From contig NZ_JAPZVN010000001.1 in the NCBI RefSeq assembly GCF_027533845.1, forward strand, positions 744,001 through 808,000: a DNA stretch of 64,000 nucleotides, in the 5' to 3' direction. How positions within the stretch are numbered: position 1 is the stretch's first letter; each line of letters opens with the position of its first letter. Below the pieces are notes generated by a model. It searched no databases. It saw only the letters and a list, made by a program, of their open reading frames with translations, and was not told where the DNA came from. The position numbers and the translations under genes are program-made. Positions 55,765-64,000 of this stretch are shown piece by piece. The stretch comes from Streptomyces sp. RPT161. GTDB taxonomy: Bacteria; Actinomycetota; Actinomycetes; Streptomycetales; Streptomycetaceae.

Positions 55765-56754
55765 ATGGTTCCCGTGTCATCACCGACAACGGCCGCCCGC
55801 CGCGAGGCGACCCCCTACGTGGACCTGTCCCGCGCCGAGTGGAGCGCGCTGCGCGAGCGGACGCCGCTGCCGCTGACCGCCGAGGAGGTCGAGCGGCTGC
55901 GCGGGCTCGGCGACCTGATGGACCTGGACGAGGTACGGGACGTCTACCTGCCGCTGTCGCGGCTGCTCAACCTGTACGTCGGCGCCACGACGGAGCTGCG
56001 CGGGGCGCTGAACACGTTCCTCGGCGACGCGCGCACCGGGCACGGCGCGCAGTCCGGCACGCCGTTCGTCATAGGCGTGGCGGGCAGCGTCGCGGTCGGC
56101 AAGTCGACCACCGCCCGCGTCCTGAAGGCGCTGCTGGCCCGCTGGCCGGAGCATCCGCGGGTGGAACTGGTCACCACCGACGGCTTCCTGCTGCCCAACG
56201 CCGAACTGCACCGTCGCGGCCTGATGTCCCGCAAGGGGTTCCCCGAGTCGTACGACCGGCGGGCGCTCACCCGGTTCGTGGCGGACGTGAAGGCGGGCAA
56301 GGACGAGGTCAGCGCGCCGGTCTACTCGCACCTGATCTACGACATCGTGCCGGGCGAACGGCTCACCGTGCGGCGGCCCGACATCCTGATCGTGGAGGGG
56401 CTGAACGTGCTGCAGCCCGCGCTACCGGGCAAGGACGGACTGACCCGGGTCGGTCTCGCCGACTACTTCGACTTCAGCGTGTACGTCGACGCGCGCACCG
56501 AGGACATCGAGCGGTGGTACCTGGACCGGTTCCGGATGCTGCGGCAGACCGCGTTCCAGAACCGGTTCTCGTACTTCCGCAAGTACACCGAGGTGCCGGA
56601 GGAGGAGGCGGTGGACTACGCGCGGATGCTGTGGCGCACCATCAACCGCCCCAACCTGGAACAGAACGTGGCCCCCACACGGGGCCGGGCGACGCTGATA
56701 CTCCGCAAGGGCCCGGACCACAAGGTGCGGCGGTTGTCACTCCGGAAGCTCTGA
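55765..56754 (+). CDS. coaA: Pantothenate kinase, type I
   Basis: A protein of about 329 aa that phosphorylates pantothenate, the first step of CoA synthesis. The P-loop is [17 protein letters not shown] (about residues 108-124); [29 protein letters not shown] and [10 protein letters not shown]-type segments match prokaryotic type I PanK, which is feedback-inhibited by CoA. The start is uncertain: ATG 55765 or GTG 55774, neither with a clear ribosome-binding sequence; CACAAT nearby could be a -10 of a leaderless transcript. Downstream is a hairpin and the converging glmM gene. acpS nearby uses the CoA made. Confidence 0.94.
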   Translation: MVPVSSPTTAARREATPYVDLSRAEWSALRERTPLPLTAEEVERLRGLGDLMDLDEVRDVYLPLSRLLNLYVGATTELRGALNTFLGDARTGHGAQSGTPFVIGVAGSVAVGKSTTARVLKALLARWPEHPRVELVTTDGFLLPNAELHRRGLMSRKGFPESYDRRALTRFVADVKAGKDEVSAPVYSHLIYDIVPGERLTVRRPDILIVEGLNVLQPALPGKDGLTRVGLADYFDFSVYVDARTEDIERWYLDRFRMLRQTAFQNRFSYFRKYTEVPEEEAVDYARMLWRTINRPNLEQNVAPTRGRATLILRKGPDHKVRRLSLRKL

Positions 56755-56757
56755 GAG

Positions 56758-56787
56758 GGAGTTGGGGAGGCGAGCTCCCCCAACTCC
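56758..56787. terminator. Bidirectional terminator between coaA and glmM
   Basis: A perfect 10-bp stem (GGAGTTGGGG, 56758-56767, with CCCCAACTCC, 56778-56787) with a 10-base loop lies four bases after the coaA stop and 12 bases before the glmM stop. Confidence 0.75.
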
Positions 56788-56798
56788 TTCGAACTCAC

Positions 56799-58157
56799 CT
56801 AGCCCAGCGTGGACTTGACCACGTCGGCCAGGCGCCCGGCGACCGCGTGCGCCTGGTCGATGTCGGCCGCCTCCACCATCACGCGGACCAGCGGCTCGGT
56901 ACCGGACGGGCGCAGCAACACCCGGCCGGTGCCGCCCAGCTCACGTTCCGCCTCGGTGACCGCGGTCGTCAGCGCGGGCGTAGTGGCCACCCGGGTCTTG
57001 TCCACGTCGGGCACGTTCACCAGCACCTGCGGCAGCCGCTTCATCACGCCCGCCAGCTCGGCCAGCGGGCGGCCGGTGGCGGCGACCCGGGCGGCCAGCA
57101 TCAGACCGGTCAGCGTGCCGTCTCCGGTGGTGGCGTGGTCGAGGATGATGACATGGCCGGACTGCTCGCCGCCGAGCGCGAAGCCGTTCTCCTTCATCGA
57201 CTCCAGCACGTAGCGGTCGCCGACCGCGGTCTGCACCAGGTCGATGCCCTCGCGCTCCATCGCCAGCTTGAAGCCGAGGTTGGACATCACGGTGCCGACG
57301 ACGGTGTTCTTGCGCAGCGCGCCGGACTCCCGCATCGCCAGCGCCAGTACCGCGAGGATCTGGTCGCCGTCGACCTCCTCGCCCTTGGCGTCCACCGCCA
57401 GGCAGCGGTCGGCGTCCCCGTCGTGCGCCACGCCCAGGTCCGCGCCGTGCTCCACGACGGCGGCGCGCAGCTTCTCGATGTGGGTGGAGCCGCACTGCGC
57501 GTTGATGTTGAGGCCGTCGGGGTCGGTCCCGATGGTGACCACCTCGGCGCCGGCCCGGGCGAACGCCTCCGGGGAGACCCGGGCGGCGGCGCCGTGCGCC
57601 CCGTCGATGACGATCTTCAGCCCGTCGAGGCGGTTGGGCAGCACGCCGATCAGGTGGGCGACGTAGTTGTCGAAGCCCTCGTCGTAGTCCCGCACCCGGC
57701 CCACTCCGGCGCCGGTCGGACGGTTCCACGGCTGACCGGCGGAGTGCCCGCGGTAGGTCTCCTCGATCCGGTCCTCCAACTCGTCGGCGAGCTTGTGGCC
57801 GCCGCGGGCGAAGAACTTGATGCCGTTGTCCGGCATCGGGTTGTGACTGGCGGACAGCATGACCCCGAGGTCGGCGCCCAGCGCACCGGTGAGATACGCC
57901 ACCGCCGGGGTGGGCAGCACACCGACCCGCAGCACGTCCACGCCCGCGCTGGCCAGGCCCGCCACGACGGCGGCCTCCAGGAACTCACCCGAGGCGCGCG
58001 GATCGCGCCCGACGACGGCCACCGGCCGATGATCGTCGAACGTGCCGGCCTCACCGAGCACATGCGCCGCGGCGACCGACAGACCGAGCGCCAGCTCGGC
58101 GGTCAGGTCGGCGTTGGCGACACCGCGGACTCCGTCCGTACCGAAGAGTCGTCCCAC
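56799..58157 (-). CDS. glmM: Phosphoglucosamine mutase
   Basis: A 452-aa alpha-D-phosphohexomutase that converts glucosamine-6-phosphate to glucosamine-1-phosphate. The N-terminus [18 protein letters not shown], the phosphoserine loop [19 protein letters not shown], the metal site DGDADRC and the C-terminal phosphate site [15 protein letters not shown] are all intact. GTG 58157 has GGAGGAAG ahead. It follows rplM-rpsI on the same strand, with a hairpin between rpsI and glmM; GlmS, the previous enzyme, is 5 kb away. Confidence 0.97.
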   Translation of the reverse strand: MGRLFGTDGVRGVANADLTAELALGLSVAAAHVLGEAGTFDDHRPVAVVGRDPRASGEFLEAAVVAGLASAGVDVLRVGVLPTPAVAYLTGALGADLGVMLSASHNPMPDNGIKFFARGGHKLADELEDRIEETYRGHSAGQPWNRPTGAGVGRVRDYDEGFDNYVAHLIGVLPNRLDGLKIVIDGAHGAAARVSPEAFARAGAEVVTIGTDPDGLNINAQCGSTHIEKLRAAVVEHGADLGVAHDGDADRCLAVDAKGEEVDGDQILAVLALAMRESGALRKNTVVGTVMSNLGFKLAMEREGIDLVQTAVGDRYVLESMKENGFALGGEQSGHVIILDHATTGDGTLTGLMLAARVAATGRPLAELAGVMKRLPQVLVNVPDVDKTRVATTPALTTAVTEAERELGGTGRVLLRPSGTEPLVRVMVEAADIDQAHAVAGRLADVVKSTLG

Positions 58158-58236
58158 TGTGCTTCCTCCGAGAAATTGGGGGTCTGGGTGACTTGTCCCC
58201 CAGGAAATGCGGTCCCAAAAAGCACCGGTTAAGCGA

Positions 58237-58271
58237 ACGCCCCGGAGGCGCACAAAGTGCCTCCGGGGCGT
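58237..58271 (-). terminator. Terminator downstream of rpsI
   Basis: A 13-bp stem (ACGCCCCGGAGGC, 58237-58249, with GCCTCCGGGGCGT, 58259-58271) and a 9-base loop lie 15 bases after the rpsI stop. The - strand transcript continues with TTCGCTTAACC. It may be partial, since glmM follows. Confidence 0.8.
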
Positions 58272-58286
58272 ATCGACAAGGCGTGA

Positions 58287-58799
58287 TCAGCGCTTGCTGT
58301 ACTGCGGCGCCTTGCGGGCCTTCTTCAGACCGGCCTTCTTGCGCTCGATCTCGCGAGCGTCACGGGTCAGGAAGCCGGCCTTCTTGAGGGTCGGACGGTT
58401 GTTGTCGACGTCCGCCTCGTTCAGGGCGCGGGCGACGCCCAGGCGCAGCGCACCGGCCTGGCCGGAGATGCCGCCGCCGCTGATGCGGGCGATGACGTCG
58501 TAACGGTTGTCCAGCTCAAGAACCTTGAACGGCTCGTTGACTTCCTGCTGGTGCACCTTGTTGGGGAAGTACTCCTCCAGGGTGCGGCCGTTGATCTTCC
58601 ACTTGCCGGAGCCCGGCACGATGCGGACGCGGGCGACGGAGCGCTTACGGCGGCCGGTGCCGGCGGCCGGCTGCGGCTCGCCGAAGCGGGACGCCAGCGA
58701 CTCGGAGGTGTACTCCTCCAGGCCCGCGACGGTCTCGGTGGTGTACTCGCCTGCGAACTCGTCCTCGGCCAGCGGGGCCTCAGGGGTGGTCTCAGCCAC
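58287..58799 (-). CDS. rpsI: 30S ribosomal protein S9
   Basis: A 170-aa S9. The conserved body begins near residue 50 ([22 protein letters not shown]) and ends with the tRNA-contacting basic tail [14 protein letters not shown]. The N-terminal 45 residues are an acidic extension found in actinobacterial S9 proteins. It follows rplM by 42 bases, the universal L13-S9 pair. Confidence 0.98.
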   Translation of the reverse strand: MAETTPEAPLAEDEFAGEYTTETVAGLEEYTSESLASRFGEPQPAAGTGRRKRSVARVRIVPGSGKWKINGRTLEEYFPNKVHQQEVNEPFKVLELDNRYDVIARISGGGISGQAGALRLGVARALNEADVDNNRPTLKKAGFLTRDAREIERKKAGLKKARKAPQYSKR

Positions 58800-58841
58800 G
58801 ATTCTCCTCAGATGCTTTCTCTAGTCGATGGTGGCTGGGAC

Positions 58842-59288
58842 TCAGCCCTGCGAAATCTGGGTGATCTCGAACGGCACCGGCTGCTGAGCGCCGTGCGGGT
58901 GCTGGTCGCCCGAGTACACCTTGAGCTTGGACAGCATCTGGCGGCCCAGGGTGTTCTTCGGCAGCATGCCCTTGACGGCCTTCTCGATGGCCTTCTCCGG
59001 GTTCTTGTCCAGCAGCTCGTCGTAGCGGACGGAGCGCAGACCACCCGGGTAGCCGGAGTGGCGGTAGGCCATCTTCTGGGTCCGCTTGTTGCCGGACAGG
59101 TGCACCTTGTCGGCGTTGACGATGATGACGAAGTCACCAGTGTCGACGTGAGGCGCGTACACCGGCTTGTGCTTGCCCCTCAGGAGGGACGCGGCCGTGG
59201 AGGCCAGACGGCCCAGGACAACGTCCTGCGCGTCAATGACGTGCCACTGGCGCTGGACATCGCCGGGCTTGGGGCTGTACGTACGCAC
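58842..59288 (-). CDS. rplM: 50S ribosomal protein L13
   Basis: A 148-aa L13, an early assembly protein of the large subunit. The N-terminus [20 protein letters not shown] and [19 protein letters not shown] are diagnostic. First gene of the rplM-rpsI operon. The upstream region contains an AT-rich block (59440-59475) and a palindrome, listed separately, where the operon promoter is expected. Confidence 0.98.
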   Translation of the reverse strand: MRTYSPKPGDVQRQWHVIDAQDVVLGRLASTAASLLRGKHKPVYAPHVDTGDFVIIVNADKVHLSGNKRTQKMAYRHSGYPGGLRSVRYDELLDKNPEKAIEKAVKGMLPKNTLGRQMLSKLKVYSGDQHPHGAQQPVPFEITQISQG

Positions 59289-59424
59289 GGTCGTAGCCTT
59301 CGCTTCTTCAGTGAGTGGGTCCTGACAAGACCACCCGGACGATCACGACAGCCCTGGCGGCACACGGTTGACGCATACCGTGTGCCTCCGCTGGTCATCG
59401 GCCCGGTGGACCGGCGTAACGGCC

Positions 59425-59436
59425 TCTCACGTGAGA
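59425..59436. promoter_or_regulatory. CACGTG-centred palindrome upstream of rplM
   Basis: TCTCACGTGAGA, a perfect 12-base palindrome, lies 137 bases before the rplM start next to an AT-rich stretch. It may be an operator; no regulator is implied. Confidence 0.35.
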
Positions 59437-59497
59437 ACGAGCAAGCCAATACGCATAAATTTCGAATCTGAAGCGTACCCGGGCATCGCCGCACAGG

Positions 59498-60733
59498 TCA
59501 AAACGCTGCCCGTGACCCCGCCGTCCGGGCCTCCGCGGCCCCGCCCTGCTCGGGCACCAGCACCCGCCGACCGCGCAGGCAGCGCCAGGCCAGCACGGCC
59601 GCCAGGCCGCACAGCATCGCCGCGTCCTTGAAGGCCCGCCGGGTCACCGGCACCAGCAGCGGCCACTGGATCACCGGCACCTGCGGCACCAGCGCCAGCC
59701 AGAACCACGGCGTGCGCACCACCGAGTCCGGCACCACCGCGGAGGCCAGCAGGGTGGGCAGTACGACCAGCGCGTAGTGCTCGAACGACGGGCGGGAGAC
59801 GAGGAAGGCGCTGAGCATCAGCATCGCACCGGTCTCCACCAGCCGTAGCCGCTCGGCCCGGCTGGTACCTCCGATCCCGGCACCGGACCAGCGCCGCCAG
59901 GCGCACCACACCCCGGCTCCGGACGCCGCCACGGCGACCAGCAGCGCCACGTCCTGCGGCACGCCCAGCCGGGGCAGCACGGCGACCAGCGACGCGTCGA
60001 AGGGGCGGGCGAACTGGTCCTGGCCGTGCAGCAGGAAGGGCAGGGTGCGGGAGAAGAAGAAGGTGGGGTTCGGCATGGCGGCCGCCGCCGCGGCCGAGGC
60101 CACCGCAGGGATGGCCGCGGCGAGGGCGAACGCCCTCGGGCGGCGGGCGAACAGGAACAGCAGGGCGAACGGGATGAGCATCGGCTTGAGCGCGATCGCC
60201 ACCCCGACCACCGCACCGGCCACGGTCCACCGCGAGCGGGTGATCAGCAGCAGTGCGCAGGGCAGGGCGGCGGCGCAGGCGGCCGTCCAGTTGCCGAGCA
60301 GCACCAGGCTGCGGAAGGGCGCGAAGAACGCGAGGCCCGCGCCGACCAGCACGCCGAGGCGGCTGCGGCCCGGCACGTCGAACACGCGCAGGGCGCACCA
60401 CCAGCCGGCGAGCACGAGTGCGGTGGTGACGGCCGGGACCAGGACGCGCAGCAGGACGGCGGGGAGCAGCGCCTCGGGGACGGCGGCGAGCACGCTGCTG
60501 GGCAGATAGAGGAAGCGGCGGTCGGAGTAGGGCGAGCCGCCGTCGAGGAAGCTGTGGGCGGCTCTGACGACGAAGGCGTTGTCCATGCCGTCGGTGCCGC
60601 TGCGTCGGTAGGCCTCGAAGATCACGACCAGGAGCAGGACGGCGGTGGCGGCCTGCATCGGCCGTGAGGCGCGTTGCACCAGCCAGGCCGTAACACCTGG
60701 TTCTTCCGATTTGCCCGAATTCACACGTCGCAT
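59498..60733 (-). CDS. GT87/DUF2029-type membrane glycosyltransferase-like protein
   Basis: A 411-aa polytopic membrane protein with about nine to ten hydrophobic helices. The N-terminal loop DNAFVVRAAHSFLDGGSPYSDRRFLYLPSSV (split by a helix start) carries the Asp and SPY motif typical of the polyprenyl-phosphate-mannose-dependent GT87 family, and IALKPMLIPFALLFLFARR matches its LKP motif. Such enzymes add mannose to lipids or glycans on the outer face. ATG 60733 fits; the longer frame is not needed. It is downstream of nothing obvious and upstream of rplM, with a different role. Confidence 0.82.
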   Translation of the reverse strand: MRRVNSGKSEEPGVTAWLVQRASRPMQAATAVLLLVVIFEAYRRSGTDGMDNAFVVRAAHSFLDGGSPYSDRRFLYLPSSVLAAVPEALLPAVLLRVLVPAVTTALVLAGWWCALRVFDVPGRSRLGVLVGAGLAFFAPFRSLVLLGNWTAACAAALPCALLLITRSRWTVAGAVVGVAIALKPMLIPFALLFLFARRPRAFALAAAIPAVASAAAAAAMPNPTFFFSRTLPFLLHGQDQFARPFDASLVAVLPRLGVPQDVALLVAVAASGAGVWCAWRRWSGAGIGGTSRAERLRLVETGAMLMLSAFLVSRPSFEHYALVVLPTLLASAVVPDSVVRTPWFWLALVPQVPVIQWPLLVPVTRRAFKDAAMLCGLAAVLAWRCLRGRRVLVPEQGGAAEARTAGSRAAF

Positions 60734-60853
60734 GCTAAGACGCCACCGGGCTTGCCGGTGCCGTCCAACACGCAGCAACCACCGCGGGCCCCGCGGCCCG
60801 GCCCCGGGGCCGCGGTCGGCTCGGCACCGCCGGTCCCCGCCGCGGCGGTTCCT

Positions 60854-62473
60854 CTACCGGTCCCGGGCCACCCGGCGCTCGTCCCATACGGGGTGCGGGG
60901 CCTCCCGGACCGTGCCGTCGGCCGCGAAGATCAGGAAGCGGTCGAAGGAGCGGGCGAACCAGCGGTCATGGGTGACCGCGAGCACCGTGCCGGCATAGCT
61001 CTCCAGGCCCGCCTGGAGAGCGTCCGCGCTCTCCAGGTCCAGGTTGTCCGTCGGCTCGTCCAACAGCAGCGCGGTCGTCCCCGCCAACTCCAGCAACAGG
61101 ATCTGGAACCGGGCCTGCTGCCCGCCCGAGAGGTCCTCGAAGCGCTGGTCCCCCTGCCGCTCCAACTCGTACCGGCGCAGCGCGCTCATCGCCTTGCCCC
61201 GGTCCCGGGCGTGCTCGGTCCACAGGATGTCCACCAGCGTGCGGCCGAACAGCTCGGGATGGGCGTGCGTCTGCGCGAAGTGCCCTGGCACCACCCGCGC
61301 CCCCAACCGCCACTCACCGGTGTGCTCGACCTCCTCACCCGCGAGCAGCCGCAGGAAGTGCGACTTGCCGGAACCGTTGGAGCCGAGCACCGCCACCCGT
61401 TCCCCGTAGAAGACCTCCAGGTCGAACGGCTTCATCAGGCCGGTGAGCCCGAGCCCCTTGGCGGTCAGCGCCCGTACCCCGGTACGGCCGCCCGCCAGCC
61501 GCATGGAGATCCGCTGCTCGCGCGGCGGCTCCTGCGGCGGCCCGGCGTCCTCGAACTTCTTCAGCCGGGTCTGCGCGGCGTGGTACCGCGACGCCATGTC
61601 CGCGCTGTTGGCCGCCTGTTGGCGCAGCCTGAGCACCAACGCCCTCAGCCTGCCGTGCTCCTCCTCCCAGCGCCTGCGCAACTCCTCGAAGCGGGCGAAC
61701 CGTTCCCTGCGCGCCTCGTGGTAGGTGGCGAAGCCGCCACCGTGCACCCACACGTCGCTGCCCGCCGGACCCGGCTCAACGCTGATGATCTTCTGTGCCG
61801 AGCGGGCCAGCAACTCCCGGTCGTGGCTGACGAACAGGACCGTCTTGCGGGTCTGCGCCAACTGCTCCTCAAGCCAGCGCTTGCCCGGCACGTCCAGGTA
61901 GTTGTCCGGCTCGTCGAGCAGCAGCACCTCGTCCCCGCCGCGCAGCAGCGCCTCCAGCACCAGGCGCTTCTGCTCACCGCCGGACAGCATGCGCACCTCA
62001 CGCCACTGCGCCCGCTCGTACGGCACACCGAGCGCCGCCGTGGTGCACATGTCCCACAGCGTCTCGGCCTCGTAGCCCCCGGCCTCCGCCCAGTCGCTGA
62101 GTGCCTGCGCGTACGCGAGCTGCGCGGGCTCGTCGTCCTGCGCCATGATCGCCAGCTCGGCGGAGTCCACCGCCGCCGCGGCCAGCCGGATGCGCGGCGC
62201 AGCGACGGAGACCAGTAGATCGCGCACCGTACGGTCGTCCCGTACCGAGCCGACGAACTGCGGCATCACACCGAGGCCGCCGCTGACCGTCACCGTGCCG
62301 CCGTGCGGCGCCAGTTCACCCGCGATCAGCCGCAACAGCGTGGTCTTCCCCGCACCGTTGGCCCCCACCAGCGCGACCGCGGCGCCCTCGCCGACCCGGA
62401 AGGAGACATCGCCGAGCAACACCCGGCCGTCCGGCAGGTAGTACTCGAGGTGTGCGGCGTCCACATGGCCCAT
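60854..62473 (-). CDS. ABC-F family ATP-binding protein
   Basis: A 539-aa protein with two ABC ATPase domains and no membrane part. The first has GANGAGKTTLLRLIAG, LSGGEQKRLVLEAL and LLLDEPDNYLD; the second GSNGSGKSHFLRLLAG, LSGGQQARFQILLL and LLLDEPTDNLD. The charged linker between them (about residues 240-310) is the ribosome-contacting P-site motif of ABC-F proteins, which act on stalled or antibiotic-bound ribosomes. Gly-Ser in place of the usual Cys/Asn forms is unremarkable. Whether it gives antibiotic resistance cannot be read from the sequence. Confidence 0.93.
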   Translation of the reverse strand: MGHVDAAHLEYYLPDGRVLLGDVSFRVGEGAAVALVGANGAGKTTLLRLIAGELAPHGGTVTVSGGLGVMPQFVGSVRDDRTVRDLLVSVAAPRIRLAAAAVDSAELAIMAQDDEPAQLAYAQALSDWAEAGGYEAETLWDMCTTAALGVPYERAQWREVRMLSGGEQKRLVLEALLRGGDEVLLLDEPDNYLDVPGKRWLEEQLAQTRKTVLFVSHDRELLARSAQKIISVEPGPAGSDVWVHGGGFATYHEARRERFARFEELRRRWEEEHGRLRALVLRLRQQAANSADMASRYHAAQTRLKKFEDAGPPQEPPREQRISMRLAGGRTGVRALTAKGLGLTGLMKPFDLEVFYGERVAVLGSNGSGKSHFLRLLAGEEVEHTGEWRLGARVVPGHFAQTHAHPELFGRTLVDILWTEHARDRGKAMSALRRYELERQGDQRFEDLSGGQQARFQILLLELAGTTALLLDEPTDNLDLESADALQAGLESYAGTVLAVTHDRWFARSFDRFLIFAADGTVREAPHPVWDERRVARDR

Positions 62474-62547
62474 GGCGCGATTCTCACCCGTCGACGCCGC
62501 CCGCCAAAGCGGTTTTCACCCGGGTCCCAAGGACTAATCGCAGCTAA

Positions 62548-62553
62548 TAGGAT
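62548..62553 (+). promoter_or_regulatory. -10 element of a probable leaderless transcript
   Basis: TAGGAT at 62548-62553 ends seven bases before the ATG at 62561, placing the start of transcription at or beside the start codon. No Shine-Dalgarno precedes that ATG. Confidence 0.5.
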
Positions 62554-62560
62554 GCGCGCC

Positions 62561-63490
62561 ATGACGGAAGGGCCTTCGCAGCCGCAGCACCCCCGTCCCG
62601 ACGAGGGGGGTACCCCCCATGCCTTCGGCCAGGGGTACGGATACCCCGGACCCGGCTCCCAGCAGTCCTTCGGCCCCGCCTACGGCTACCCACCCCAACA
62701 ACCGCAACCGCAACCGCAACCACAGCGATCGCAGGAACCGGACTGGTCGGCGCTCGCGGAGCGTACCGAGGCCGGCAACCGGCGCCGCAGGCTGCTGCTC
62801 ATAGGCGGCGGTGTGCTCGGTGCCGCGGCGATAGCGGGCATCGTCGCCACCGCCGTCATCGCCACCGGCCACCACGGCCAGCCGCGGCCGGGCCCCAGCG
62901 GACAGGCCACCGGCAGCGCCCAGCCGACGCCCACCACCAGCTTCCCGGCGATCACCCCGCCGCCTCCGCCGAACCCGCTGGCCGTCATCTCAGACGCCCG
63001 CAAGGACACCGCGCCGATCACCCCGGACAGCCTCTTCCCCGGCGCCAGGGTGACCGTGCAGGGCCGCACCTACGCCAAGGCCGCCACCGACTCCACCAAC
63101 AGCTGCGCCGGCGCCGCGGCGGGCGGCCTGGGCACCGCCCTGGCCGACAACGGCTGCCGCGAGCTGCTGCGCGCCACCTACACCAGGGGCGGGGTGGCGG
63201 TCACCGTCGGCGTCGCCGTCTTCGACACCAAGTCAGCCGCGGACGCCGCCAAGAACCAGGCGCAGGGCTATGTGCTACCGCTGTCCGGCGGCGGCGTGGG
63301 CACGTTCTGCCACGCCGCGGCCTGCCGGATGAGCACCAACTCCATCGGCCGCTACGCCTACTTCACCATCGCGGGCCTGGCCAACGGCGGTTCGCTGACC
63401 GCCGCCGACACCCAGGGCCTCCAGTCGGGCAACGACATCGCGACGTTCGTTTTCAACGAAATCGTCCAACGGGGCAACGCCCAACGCTAG
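62561..63490 (+). CDS. Single-pass membrane protein with extracellular domain, unknown function
   Basis: A 309-aa protein. A Pro/Gln/Gly/Tyr-rich cytoplasmic tail (residues 1-60, with PQQPQPQPQPQRSQ) precedes one transmembrane helix (about 75-98; LLLIGGGVLGAAAIAGIVATAV). A Pro/Thr linker follows, and an outer domain (about 135-309) with four cysteines (in NSCAGAA, NGCREL, TFCHAAACRM), probably two disulfides. The pattern recalls Streptomyces proteins that sense or bind outside the cell, but no family is recognised. It converges on truA. Confidence 0.8.
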   Translation: MTEGPSQPQHPRPDEGGTPHAFGQGYGYPGPGSQQSFGPAYGYPPQQPQPQPQPQRSQEPDWSALAERTEAGNRRRRLLLIGGGVLGAAAIAGIVATAVIATGHHGQPRPGPSGQATGSAQPTPTTSFPAITPPPPPNPLAVISDARKDTAPITPDSLFPGARVTVQGRTYAKAATDSTNSCAGAAAGGLGTALADNGCRELLRATYTRGGVAVTVGVAVFDTKSAADAAKNQAQGYVLPLSGGGVGTFCHAAACRMSTNSIGRYAYFTIAGLANGGSLTAADTQGLQSGNDIATFVFNEIVQRGNAQR

Positions 63491-63529
63491 CTCGGGATCC
63501 CCCGGACAACGGGGCCTTCCGCTGCCAGC

Positions 63530-64000
63530 TCAGCAACCGGGCAGCGTCCGCTTGTTGCGCGCCTCGGCGGCCCGCTCGGCCAGCAACTCGTCGGCCGGAT
63601 AACCGACTTCCTCCAGCGTCAGGCCGTGCGGCCGCACCACGTTGACCGCCGAGTGCCGCACCCGGCCGGCCAGCACCTCACCGGGGAAGCCCACCGGCCG
63701 GTGCCCGTCGCCGACCAGCAGCATCGCGCCGACCAGCGCCCGCACCATGTTGTGGCAGAAGGCGTCCGCCCGTACCGTCGCCACCGCCAGGCCGTCCGCG
63801 GTGCGCTCCCAGTGCAGTTCGAGCAGCCTGCGGATGGTGGTGGCGCCCTCGCGCTTCTTGCAGTACGCGGCGAAGTCGTGCTCACCCAGCAGCAGGGTGG
63901 CCGCCTCGTTCATCAGGTTGACGTCCACCGGACGGTCGTGCCACAGCACGTGCCCGCGCAGCAGCGGGTCCACCCCGCCGGGGTGGTCGCCCACCCGGTA
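63530..64000 (-). CDS. truA: tRNA pseudouridine synthase A (C-terminal part; cut by window edge)
   Basis: The frame runs from the window end to a stop at 63530, 156 residues of TruA. The C-terminal half is present: [39 protein letters not shown] (the family's conserved core) and [15 protein letters not shown]. The N-terminal half, with the catalytic Asp of GRTDAGVHA, lies beyond the window. TruA makes pseudouridine at positions 38-40 of tRNA anticodon arms. It lies near rplM-rpsI as in other actinobacteria. Confidence 0.95.
   Translation of the reverse strand, partial: YRVGDHPGGVDPLLRGHVLWHDRPVDVNLMNEAATLLLGEHDFAAYCKKREGATTIRRLLELHWERTADGLAVATVRADAFCHNMVRALVGAMLLVGDGHRPVGFPGEVLAGRVRHSAVNVVRPHGLTLEEVGYPADELLAERAAEARNKRTLPGC

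Overview
The window is a very GC-rich actinobacterial chromosome segment, almost certainly from a Streptomyces-like member of the Streptomycetaceae. The evidence is the linked developmental genes whiD, bldM and a ShbA-type sigma factor beside guaB and guaB3, GTG/TTG starts with strong third-position GC bias, a histidine-tailed GroEL1 behind paired CIRCE elements, a cluster of PASTA-less membrane Ser/Thr kinases, and the order truA ... rplM-rpsI-glmM ... glmS-acpS ... alr-tsaE ... tsaB-rimI-tsaD ... groES-groEL ... whiD-bldM ... guaB ... guaA. The species cannot be named from sequence reading alone. I saw no rRNA, tRNA, CRISPR array, insertion sequence or prophage.

Layout. 1-5 kb: tail of an unknown protein, an RsbW-like ATPase, and a PspC-type envelope-stress module (response regulator, PspC-histidine kinase, divergent PspC protein), then DoxX. 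5-9 kb: class II aldolase, Uma2, guaA, and divergently a chorismate mutase gene preceded by a short aromatic leader peptide and a perfect hairpin. 9-16.7 kb: LAHTG surface protein, GMC oxidoreductase, succinic-semialdehyde dehydrogenase, flavoprotein disulfide reductase, alpha/beta hydrolase. 16.8-22.3 kb: one pseudokinase and two active Ser/Thr kinases. 22.3-29.9 kb: glpD, a nucleotide-sugar dehydrogenase lacking its catalytic cysteine, a DUF6049-like envelope protein, an MreB paralogue with a charged insertion, and a small membrane protein. 29.9-35.7 kb: guaB3, guaB, sigma factor, bldM, whiD. 35.9-39.6 kb: LysR regulator, class V aminotransferase-fold enzyme, MOSC protein, SDR. 39.7-43.9 kb: groEL, groES, a THUMP-like methyltransferase, an unknown protein. 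43.9-51.5 kb: t6A genes (tsaD, tsaB, tsaE) with rimI, alr, hydrolase, L,D-transpeptidase. 51.6-64 kb: glmS, acpS, nnr, coaA, glmM, rpsI, rplM, a GT87-type membrane protein, an ABC-F protein, an unknown membrane protein, and truA (cut by the window edge).

Many genes serve a few linked jobs: guanine nucleotide supply (guaA, guaB, guaB3), cell-wall precursor supply and crosslinking (glmS, glmM, alr, L,D-transpeptidase), cofactors (coaA, acpS, nnr), translation accuracy and ribosomes (tsa genes, rimI, truA, rplM, rpsI), protein folding (groES/EL) and sporulation control (bldM, whiD, sigma factor).

The most notable non-coding signals are: (i) a transcription attenuator ahead of chorismate mutase, with a 23-aa leader rich in Phe/Tyr/Trp codons and a perfect 16-bp terminator; (ii) a perfect 33-bp inverted repeat between acpS and nnr whose stem continues on the + strand RNA through G-U wobble pairs; (iii) a sigma-BldN-type promoter exactly placed ahead of bldM; (iv) two CIRCE operators embracing the groES promoter; and (v) a possible small RNA plus a Crp-like site at 9.2-9.35 kb.
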